Shown: in pieces, positions 56,521-64,000 of the stretch
How the letters are laid out: every line of letters begins with the position of its first letter
How positions within the stretch are numbered: position 1 is the stretch's first letter
NCBI RefSeq assembly: GCF_963678635.1
Contig: NC_087069.1
Span: 43,354,688-43,418,687 of the forward strand
Source: Symsagittifera roscoffensis
Taxonomy: Eukaryota; Xenacoelomorpha; Acoela; Convolutidae
Direction of reading: 5' to 3'
DNA: 64,000 nucleotides
Notes under the pieces: generated by a model
What the model saw: the letters and a program-made list of their open reading frames with translations, nothing else
Told to the model about the DNA's origin: nothing
Databases searched by the model: none
Program-made: the position numbers and the translations under genes

Positions 56521-57742
56521 CCCTCCGCTCCGGGCGTATGCCCGAGTTAGAGGCCTTAATGACCGTTATTGTACTAGGGGGAAGGTGCGTACCCTCCGTC
56601 TAGTGCAATTTAGCTTTTTAACTTAGTTAACACCGAAAATTCCGGGGGCCGGAGGGTTAGGTGGGAAATCTAGAGCCCGCTTGTCCTGAGGTCCCAGGAC
56701 CAAAAACAATTAAAGAGAAAGCGTAAAACCAAACAAAAATAGTGTATAACCAAGAAAAAGCCAAAAACAAATTTATTTAAAAACAAAAAAGTACAAAAAA
56801 CAGTAAAAAAAAAAAAAAATCCAAAAAAGACCAAAAACAGTAAAAAACATAAAGTGACAGTTTATATGTTATTTCCGGACGAGATGTGATCTGACCTTCC
56901 TATTTGTTGTTGTTTCAGATTGATTTATATCGTTTCTGATAGAGAGATTGTGTGTTTTGGTGAAGGGTTGGGTACCCTCCCTCGAGTGTAATTAGAGTGT
57001 TTAAGCACGTTAATGGTGATTTTGCCGGTGACCGGAGGGTAGAGTGGCAGGCTGATCAACGTGTTCCACACTCAACAGGGACATCAAGGACAACATCCGC
57101 AACGACTGTTGGGTATCGTTGAAGCAATTTTAGTATCGTTCGGGTACTATTTCTTTAAAACTTAAGTGGTGGGGGGCACGATTGGCGCGGTCCGATTGTA
57201 CCCTCCATCGATTACAAATTTCCGAGTTAAGGGTCTTAATTCGGATATTTTGGTGCAAAGGAGGGTATAGTACTATTCATCAACGACTATTAATAGATTA
57301 TTATCCTTATTATATATTACTTATCTCCTATTTAGACCCAAGAAACACCCATTTTTTGTCGGAAATTACCAATTTTCGACCAAACTGTAGACCCCCAAAT
57401 TTTCGGATATCCGAGCTTTTCCGATAGGCAAAAAGCTTTTATATAGAGAGTAGCCACGTAGTTCGATCCCTTTTATTAAAGAAACCGCGTGAGCAAAGAT
57501 TCAGTAGAAGTTAGAAAAACGAGAATTTTTCGACCAAAATTTTGATAATTTTCTGTATTTTGTCAATCTGTTTTGGGGATCGATTTTTTGAGTTTTTAGA
57601 GTTAGAGCAATAAAATTTTTTGCGTTAGGAGCGTGCTAGCATAACGTGCTAGGTTACTAGAGAAATTTTTGGGTAACCCTCCGAGTAGCTCCGTGGATAG
57701 AGCTAACGACTTAAGGTTTGGAAAAGGAAGGAATCGGAGGGT
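56521..57742 (+). repeat. Five 66-bp modules closed by CCCTCC / GGAGGGT
   Basis: Modules: 56521-56586 (end degenerate, GGAAGGT), 56592-56657, 56975-57040, 57201-57266 and 57677-57742. Each starts CCCTCC and ends GGAGGGT and is exactly 66 bases; the four full ones can pair seven bases with the flanking A. Inside, a TTAAGGGTCTTAAT-like core lies at about positions 25-40. Module 5 has TAGCTCCGTGGATAGAGC, close to a tRNA A box and D arm. The arrangement looks tRNA-like, but no module is a convincing functional tRNA. Stretches between modules (about 57050-57200 and 57270-57670) are unstructured to my eye. Confidence 0.75.
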
Positions 57743-58244
57743 CCAAATTTGATAGTTTTTGGCCAAATTTTTGTTTCTAAACCAATTTTGGTCCGGTTTT
57801 TTGCATCATTCCAGTGCCGTACAGGGCTGCTACGCTCATTTCAAGTATTTTTAGGCACTCTCGACCGGAATTGCGAAAAGAGTCTTTCAGATCCTATACA
57901 GGTGGTGAAAAAGGCCATTCTGACGAACGCGTTTTTGGCGATTTCTCAAAGACTAGTTATCCGATCGGGATAATTTTGGTACCATAAGTCGACGTTTTTG
58001 ACCACTTTTCCGAATCGCAACCGTTTTTGGGTTGATTATTTCGGAAAAGAAAATTTTTTTAGAATTTGTTGGTTCGGAGGGTCCAAGTAACGGGCAACCC
58101 TCCGAGCGGCAGAAAATTTTATCAAAACATCTTTTTATTCAACTGGGAAGGTTGACCGTGTCAGCCAACCTAGTTTTAAGTCAGGTAGACCGCTTTCAGA
58201 GGCTTTACTGCGGTGATTTAACCCTTTTTCTTGATTTTGGGGGA

Positions 58245-58613
58245 ACCCTCCGAAGTGACCCTCCGGAGTCAGCTAAGCCCTTTAGCAACCCTCCTTAGTG
58301 GAAAATTTCCACGAGATCACCCTAAGAAGTTGAAACAGCTCCCCCTAGAACCCTTAGCTTATTTTGACGTTTTTTGAAGCTAGTAGGAGAACCTTCCAAG
58401 TGAGATCAGAAAATTTGAAAATTTTGGAGGTACCCTCCGAAGTGACCCTCCGGAGCGTATTAAGCATCTTATTGACCCTCCTTAGTAAATTTAGGGGGAC
58501 CCTCCGAAGTAGCTTGGGTGATTAAGATACCCTCCTAAGTAACTTGAGTGATTGAGGTACCCTCCGAGGTAACCCTCCGGAGTGTCTTAAACCTTCTAGC
58601 GACCCTCCTTGTA
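58245..58613 (+). repeat. Three 55-bp modules with CCCTCCG pairs
   Basis: Starts at 58245, 58432 and 58559. In the same register each has ACCCTCCGA, a second ACCCTCCGGAG at position 14, a TTAAGC-like core and ACCCTCCTT at position 44. Single ACCCTCC copies lie between. A GGAGGGT/CCCTCCG pair also occurs at 58076-58104. Low-complexity drift cannot explain the fixed register. Confidence 0.7.
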
Positions 58614-58824
58614 AGAGACTTGAGTAAACCTTCTGTGGCAATTTGGGAAACGGAAAATATCCATTTAATTAGGATCATATTAGGATATTAGGCGTGCTTA
58701 TCAGGGTCATAAGAACCCATTCTGACCCGGAAATTCGTGATCAACTTTGGATTCTATATTGGGTGTATTAGAAGTACCCGAACAAGATTTTTTTTTTTTT
58801 TTTTGATTGTGATTTTGGTTGAGT

Positions 58825-59190
58825 GGTTGCCTTGAGCTACTTAATAGGAAAGTTCGGGCAATCCGGGAACAAATAAAGGAAGACCTCGGTGGGTGTATTA
58901 AGCAAATACACACCCACTTGAGAAGAAGAATTGTTCCCTACTCTCGTGCACTTGGAGCAGTCCGAGTGTGGGAGAGCTTTTTCATAGATTTGACGAATTT
59001 TCGACCAAGAGGTTGCCTTGAGCTACTTAGTAGGACAGCTCGGGCAATCGCAGGACACCTAAAAGAAGACCTCGGTGGGTGTATTAGGCAAATACACACC
59101 CACTTGAGAAGACTGTGTCCTGGGCTTCGTTCTTTCGGATCGTTCCGATTGGGGGAAGTCTTTTTCTTTAAGACTAAGTTTTATTTATCT
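58825..59190 (+). repeat. 186-bp tandem duplication with hairpins
   Basis: GGTTGCCTTGAGCTACTTA starts copies at 58825 and 59011. Each has a GGGTGTATTA..GCAAATACACACCC hairpin and a run matching CACTTGAGAAGA. It lies in the leader 400-760 bases before the Gag-Pol start. The remaining 59191-59589 shows no feature. Confidence 0.8.
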
Positions 59191-59589
59191 ATTTCTGAAT
59201 CATCACTGCTTTTTATCGAAGATTGTTTAATTTTAACAAAGCAGTGACTTGATAAATTGTGTGGCGATAAATTGATACTGACAAAAGGTCGCTGTCACCT
59301 GTAGGATATTCTTATCTGATTATCGATTGTGTTTTGTGTGTCGATTATATCTTGTGGAAACTTAGTGATACTGTTATACTATACAACCGGGTTGAGTTAG
59401 CATTATATCAATACTGGGTAGACCCTGTGTGTAACTTTAGCTGAGTCACTAATTTAGTCGTGAGAGATCTAAGAGACATTTTGATACTGACGGAATCGAG
59501 TAGGCAGCGTTAAGTGATTTAACTAAATCTTGTTTGTGGTACGTTTGCATTGCCATCAAATTACGAATACTTTCATTTTGTACAAAACT

Positions 59590-62500
59590 ATGCAGCGCAG
59601 GGACTCGTTAGGATCGACTACTAAAATTCCCAGGCTAAGCAAGGGAAGCACGCGGAAATTTAGAACTAGGCGTAGCCAAACCTCGTTTAGCAGCGCTTCC
59701 GACGCGTTTGCTGAAGACGAATCGACTAAAGGTCAACCTGATCTTTCAGTGATCGAAATGAGACTAAGGAGCGAGAAAAACCTTGATGGCAATCAAGGGC
59801 GGAGCGCCGAGGCCGAGCCTGCGAGCGAAACGCCGGTGGATCTCTTTGACGAAGGGGAGCGAACGCTCATTCGACCCGACTTTGAGCCAGACGGGGTCCT
59901 CGAACGAGAGGAAGTCGAGAGGACAGAGGAGACCTCGGAGCGTTCCGAGGTCGAACCTCGGGAGGAAGTGTTGTACAGGGGAATGTCCAAATCAGAGACT
60001 AAGAGCTATAAATGGAGAAAGGAACCTTCACATCTGACAAGTGCACACTCATCCTTGGCCAAACAGAGTAACAACGCGATGATGTCGAGTATGAGTCCGG
60101 GTGAAGAGCAGACGTTCTCGAAGGCCAAGAAGAGTTGGAAGTCCTTGTACGACGAACGCATGGCGTCACTACCAACTGTAGGTTTGACTTCCAGTGATGA
60201 CTACCCGGAGATAACCCATCCGGATGTGAACTTCACACCGTGCCCAAGGAACGACATGAGCAGGGAGGCATCTTCTGCCTCGCCGACCAGGCCTATGTCA
60301 GATGGGATAACGATGGGAGCATCATCAACGTTTGACAGACTGATGACGTCAATGCACAAGCAAAAGGGCGGTGCGTCATCAAGTACTAGGCTACAGCCAC
60401 AGTTGACCTCGTCTTCTCTGGGGCTAACCCCGCCACTGGGGGCAGCTGGTGACATAAGTGATATGTTCGCTGGTGTGATGAATGGCCTGGATGAATTGAG
60501 GCGAGACATGACTAAGCGGATAGATCAAGTTGACGAGAGAGCTCACCATGGTCGAGAGAATTTGAAAGATGAGCTAACGCACGTGAAGTCGCAGGCGAGG
60601 TTTGATCAGGCTCAATTGATTCGTGACACCGATCAATGCCTGGTCGAGAGCCTGGCTCAGGCAAACAAAGAGTCAGAGGAAAGAGAGGCTAGGATGACAA
60701 GAGAGATCGAGCGATTGTTGAATGATCATGATAATACCTACGCCCAAACGATGACTGGCCTGGAAAGGAGGTTGGACGCCAAATCTGACTTGATGATGCG
60801 GAAGCTTGACGCGATCCTGAATGGGAATAATTGGCAGGAGCATTCCAACTCAAGGGAGCGCTCACGCCATGCGAATGTTGGAGATGGTACGGGCAACAGT
60901 GCCAGAGCCCAGCAAGGCTCGAGAACGAACTACGAACATAGAAACAAGGAGCGGCCAAGGGCAGCCCCGCAGAGGCCTGGCTGGACAAATCCAGTCCCAC
61001 CGGAGGCAGATGCCACCCCGGAGACAAGATTGCCAACCGTGCCACAAGTCAGTTCAGTACCAGATCTGACTACAGTCTCACAAGACACAACGATGTATGC
61101 CTCGATGTTTGAGCCTCTGAACAGATCTCTTGAAACATTCATCACCAAGCTCTCGAAGTCAACCGAGAGAGGAGAGAGGTCAAGAAGAACACTGAAAAAG
61201 CCGAAGTCATATAAAGACGAGTCAGACGGCTGCATTGATACTTGGATAGAGGTGATGAAGTTACACTTTGAGGAAGAGAATCTCTCCAAGAAACAAGAGG
61301 GCAGCGCGCTGACGAGCAACCTAGAGGGTACTGCATTAAATTGTGTAATGGCGAAAAGAGCCAATGAGAGAGACAGCGCTCGCAAGATATTCGACATCCT
61401 GCTGAATCGTTTCGGCTCTGGAGTACAAGGGCACCAGGCCATGGTGAAGTTCGAGAAGAGGCGTCAGAGAGATGAAGAATCAATAGATAAATTCTTGGAC
61501 GACCTTGAATTGCTCAGGAGGAGGAGCAACCCGGATGAGAGAATATCCGAACGAAACTTGGCGATCGCTTCGAAGTTCATGGATGGTGTAAGGAGTGAGG
61601 AGTTGAAGACGATGTTGGCCACTCACTTCACCCTGTCGCTTGACCAGGTACCCACGCCCGACGACTTGCGTATGAAGTCACGCGAGTATTTACTGATAAA
61701 ACCGAGGGCGCAAAACCGTTACAGCAATTATGGCAACTATAGCGGGACAAACACTGGTGCGAATTCCAGTTGGTACAAACCTCGCGATGACATGGACAAG
61801 AGGAGGTCGTGTGCGAATTGTGGTTCGATGGACCATCACGTTTCTGCGTGTTCTGCATACAAACAGAACATGAAGGCCATAGGCTACTTTCTCGAGGACG
61901 CTGACGCGACCGACGAGGATCATGAAGAGTACGTGAGAGGGCTCATCATGAAATATGGTCCGAGGTGTTTCTTCTGTAATTTGGAGGGACACCTCAAGTC
62001 GGATTGTACTCAATTTTGGGACGCAGTAGCGGACGCGAAACATCCCCGCCACGAAGAGGCGCTTTCGGGTGTCAAGGCCAGTCGAGCACGTCTGATGAAC
62101 GAGGCTGAATCTCGGAGAAAGGAAACGACACCGAGCACCTTTGCGACCAAAAAGGTTAAGACATGGCCTGACGAGGTGGTAGCCTCGAACCTCGAAGCAG
62201 AGTCGTCTAGTCCACTCAAGGTGGATTACGGCCTGGCGGCAAGGACAGCGCTGCAGAATGTCAAACAGCACCTTGCCACGAAAGAAGTGGAGCAATGGGT
62301 AAGGTCGGAGCTGGAGAGCACAGATCTTCGGGAAAGTCTTAATGTCCTGAGTAAGACGACAAGAGCAGAAGATGAAAAAGAGCCCAAGAAACAGGGACTA
62401 AAACTGAACGTTATATCTGGCAAGACTTTCGGCATGACGAAGGCAGGGACCAAAATAATGTCTATCATCTCAGTCGCAGGGCACCAGGTGGTCAAGAACC

Positions 62501-64000
62501 TGAGCGAGCCATCCGAGATTACACTGGTCCACCTGGACATCTATGCCGACTACCTGAAGGAGAAGGATCCCAAACTGGACTCCAGGGCAGTGCGAGCGCT
62601 GCTCACAACGGGAGGTCCGAGGCTGATGAAAGTGGAAGGACATTATATCGATGTCCATGGCCCTTACCCGATTCTGATGAACGTGGATGGCATCAATATC
62701 TACACGAAAGCTCACATAACTGATGCGAACGATCAGGTTGGCCGGATATACATTGGTCAAGAGGAGCTGAAGGTCAGACGAATCGGACACAACGCGATGC
62801 TCGAACAAGATGCTGTGCATATTGGTTGCGAGGCAGATCTGGCCGCACACGTTCTGGACGTGCAAGGCAGACAACTTTCAGTAAAGGGGCTGCTAGACAC
62901 GGGAGCAGTGGTTAGTGTCATGCCAATCAAAACTTGGACCGACATGGGTTTCGAAAGATCGGATCTCATACCGACAAACATCAGGTTGGCAGCTGCCAAT
63001 CAGGGAGCGATCTATGTCGCCGGACGAACCCCGATCATCTCACTGCAGCTTGGAGGAAGACATCTTTGGATGAGCTTCCTAGTAGTAGAGAATTTGGATG
63101 AATCCGACCAGTTCATCCTAGGAAGGGATTTCGTTCGCAACTTTGACGTCACGATTGATCTCAATGACGGATTGATTAGGATCAAGGATCCTGAAAGAAA
63201 GTATGAGAAAAGACCCCTTAATAAGATCTTAATTAATCAGGCCAAGGTGCCGATTTTTCTGGATCGAAAAGTTAGATTAAAACCGAACCAAGCCGTAGTA
63301 GCGACGTTTAGGATGAGGAACTTGAATGAACTCAGCAATGACAGACAGGTGTGTCTGGTACCAAATCCAAACAGTAAAAGCTCGGCTATTTTAGGAAGAA
63401 GCTTCTCACTCACTCAGAGCGGAATGTGTGTGAGTGTGTTATTGAACACAGAAGCAACAACAGTGACAATACAGAGGGGAAAGAAACTTGGCTACGCTTT
63501 GCCTCTGAACACAGACTTTCTGAGTGTGGAGAACTTGAAGAAGTTTGACGTAACTAAATGTCCATTACATGCGAACCAAGAATGTATAATGAAAAGAGTA
63601 ATTGAATTGAAATCTTATAGGAAATTGTTTTCAATGAAGTCGGAAACAGATGATGGGCTGTCTAGTTGTTCCAACTTTCCTGAGAGGCCGACGGAAGCAG
63701 AGTTAGCAGCGAATAGGCCTGTCCTACCTGAGATAGAACATCTGAAGGGTAAAATATCTGACAAGGAACTAGATTCGCTTAGGGCGGTGCTAGATCGGAA
63801 CGCAGACGTTTTTTCAAAGCATAAGGCCGATATAGGTTGTTGCAATTTTGTAGAGCACGAGATTGAGATAGAAGAGGGCTCGGTACCTCATAGGGAAGGG
63901 GCGAGAAGAATGACCCCAAATAAGTCAGAAGCGTGTAGGAAGGAAATTGAAATGTTAATGGAGTACGACATGATTGAGCCGTCGAAGTCCCCATGGGCTT
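59590..64000 (+). CDS. gag-pol: Gag-Pol polyprotein of a Ty3/Gypsy retroelement (partial, intact so far)
   Basis: An ATG at 59590 (a stop lies upstream at 59524) opens a frame with no stop for 1470 codons to the window end. Order by residue: Glu/Arg-rich N-terminus; coiled coil about 295-410; capsid-like Gag about 540-705 (WIEVMKLHFEEENLS, then FDILLNRFG); two CCHC knuckles (CANCGSMDHHVSAC at 741, CFFCNLEGHLKSDC at 793); a degenerate protease-like segment about 975-1060 (ALLTTGG); an active-type retropepsin (LLDTGAVVSVMP, Asp at 1103, FILGRDF near 1175); a linker; then the start of RT (REGARRMTPNKSEACRKEIE, about 1430-1470). Gag and Pol share one frame. Codon use is much GC-richer than host genes here. 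Both knuckles and the protease triad are intact, so recent activity is possible. Confidence 0.85.
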   Translation, partial: MQRRDSLGSTTKIPRLSKGSTRKFRTRRSQTSFSSASDAFAEDESTKGQPDLSVIEMRLRSEKNLDGNQGRSAEAEPASETPVDLFDEGERTLIRPDFEPDGVLEREEVERTEETSERSEVEPREEVLYRGMSKSETKSYKWRKEPSHLTSAHSSLAKQSNNAMMSSMSPGEEQTFSKAKKSWKSLYDERMASLPTVGLTSSDDYPEITHPDVNFTPCPRNDMSREASSASPTRPMSDGITMGASSTFDRLMTSMHKQKGGASSSTRLQPQLTSSSLGLTPPLGAAGDISDMFAGVMNGLDELRRDMTKRIDQVDERAHHGRENLKDELTHVKSQARFDQAQLIRDTDQCLVESLAQANKESEEREARMTREIERLLNDHDNTYAQTMTGLERRLDAKSDLMMRKLDAILNGNNWQEHSNSRERSRHANVGDGTGNSARAQQGSRTNYEHRNKERPRAAPQRPGWTNPVPPEADATPETRLPTVPQVSSVPDLTTVSQDTTMYASMFEPLNRSLETFITKLSKSTERGERSRRTLKKPKSYKDESDGCIDTWIEVMKLHFEEENLSKKQEGSALTSNLEGTALNCVMAKRANERDSARKIFDILLNRFGSGVQGHQAMVKFEKRRQRDEESIDKFLDDLELLRRRSNPDERISERNLAIASKFMDGVRSEELKTMLATHFTLSLDQVPTPDDLRMKSREYLLIKPRAQNRYSNYGNYSGTNTGANSSWYKPRDDMDKRRSCANCGSMDHHVSACSAYKQNMKAIGYFLEDADATDEDHEEYVRGLIMKYGPRCFFCNLEGHLKSDCTQFWDAVADAKHPRHEEALSGVKASRARLMNEAESRRKETTPSTFATKKVKTWPDEVVASNLEAESSSPLKVDYGLAARTALQNVKQHLATKEVEQWVRSELESTDLRESLNVLSKTTRAEDEKEPKKQGLKLNVISGKTFGMTKAGTKIMSIISVAGHQVVKNLSEPSEITLVHLDIYADYLKEKDPKLDSRAVRALLTTGGPRLMKVEGHYIDVHGPYPILMNVDGINIYTKAHITDANDQVGRIYIGQEELKVRRIGHNAMLEQDAVHIGCEADLAAHVLDVQGRQLSVKGLLDTGAVVSVMPIKTWTDMGFERSDLIPTNIRLAAANQGAIYVAGRTPIISLQLGGRHLWMSFLVVENLDESDQFILGRDFVRNFDVTIDLNDGLIRIKDPERKYEKRPLNKILINQAKVPIFLDRKVRLKPNQAVVATFRMRNLNELSNDRQVCLVPNPNSKSSAILGRSFSLTQSGMCVSVLLNTEATTVTIQRGKKLGYALPLNTDFLSVENLKKFDVTKCPLHANQECIMKRVIELKSYRKLFSMKSETDDGLSSCSNFPERPTEAELAANRPVLPEIEHLKGKISDKELDSLRAVLDRNADVFSKHKADIGCCNFVEHEIEIEEGSVPHREGARRMTPNKSEACRKEIEMLMEYDMIEPSKSPWA

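Larger units (their letters stand above)
56443..64000 (+). mobile_element. Ty3/Gypsy retroelement, 5' leader or LTR plus Gag-Pol, runs off the window
   Basis: The coding part starts at 59590 and is still open at the end. The 3-kb region before it has its own repeated modules (next entries) and base composition and is best explained as LTR plus leader. The 5' limit is uncertain; the foldback element ends at 56442 and the first module starts at 56521. The second LTR lies outside the window, so LTR borders and the primer site cannot be set. Confidence 0.6.

Noticed and set aside
56521-57742. Functional tRNA genes in the 66-bp modules
   Set aside because: Seven-base acceptor-like ends are present, but T arms and anticodon loops are poor and the length is short for nuclear tRNAs.
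57182-58298. Three plus-strand open stretches in the leader region
   Set aside because: They cross the repeated CCCTCC modules, start at non-ATG codons and show no domain.
59783-63994. Many open stretches on the minus strand and in the second plus frame between 59.8 and 64 kb
   Set aside because: They are shadows of the single long Gag-Pol frame on the plus strand, which carries the real motifs.

Overview
The window is from a eukaryotic, AT-rich, repeat-rich invertebrate genome. The evidence is a spliced BCAS3-type gene with short GT-AG introns, tRNA-derived SINEs, two Ty3/Gypsy-type elements, foldback (MITE-like) elements, an endogenous virus-like glycoprotein and a 200-base assembly gap at 42800-42999. 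A nematode would fit (decayed F-box/LRR-like gene, virus-like glycoprotein, short introns), but the sequence alone does not settle the phylum. Nothing bacterial was seen.

Layout. 1-4730: a G-poor, A/C-rich plus-strand block with a full-length but broken virus-like (chuvirus/BEL-Pao Env type) glycoprotein, then a second broken frame of unknown identity. 6651-8138: a decayed F-box/LRR-like gene. 8.1-16.3 kb: mainly non-coding, with dispersed repeats and a foldback element. 16306-16979: a likely two-exon gene for a small secreted protein. 18.09-24.89 kb: a dead Ty3/Gypsy-type Gag-PR-RT-RNaseH-IN element. It lies tightly between inverted terminal repeats instead of LTRs, has a roughly 26-bp flanking repeat, and holds three CTCF-like motifs. 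25-39 kb: repeats plus a scatter of plus-strand exon-like segments. Some are probably real (30034-30273, 34534-34860, 36914-37142), and a possible last exon with a membrane helix and AATAAA lies at 38634-38837. 41-49 kb: hairpins, SINEs and a 1278-bp tandem array. 49077-53520, minus strand: eleven well-supported exons of a BCAS3-like WD40 gene; its 3' exons were not found below the array. 54.40-56.44 kb: a 2-kb foldback element with arms of about 790 bp. 56.5-59.5 kb: an unusual leader or LTR region with five modules of exactly 66 bp closed by CCCTCC/GGAGGGT, three 55-bp modules and a 186-bp tandem duplication. 59590 to the window end: an uninterrupted Ty3/Gypsy Gag-Pol frame of 1470 codons, GC-richer than the rest.

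How the parts relate. Host genes are sparse and their introns carry most of the repeats. The BCAS3-like exons can be joined without ambiguity because frame phase is kept at all ten junctions. The plus-strand exons between 16 and 39 kb cannot be joined with confidence and may belong to one to three genes for secreted or membrane glycoproteins. The Gag-Pol frame at the right edge is the only mobile element here that still looks intact as far as it can be read.

The best candidates for something not yet described are the inverted-repeat-bounded Ty3-type element, the 66-bp closed modules in the leader of the right-hand retroelement, and the apparent degenerate second protease-like segment in that element.
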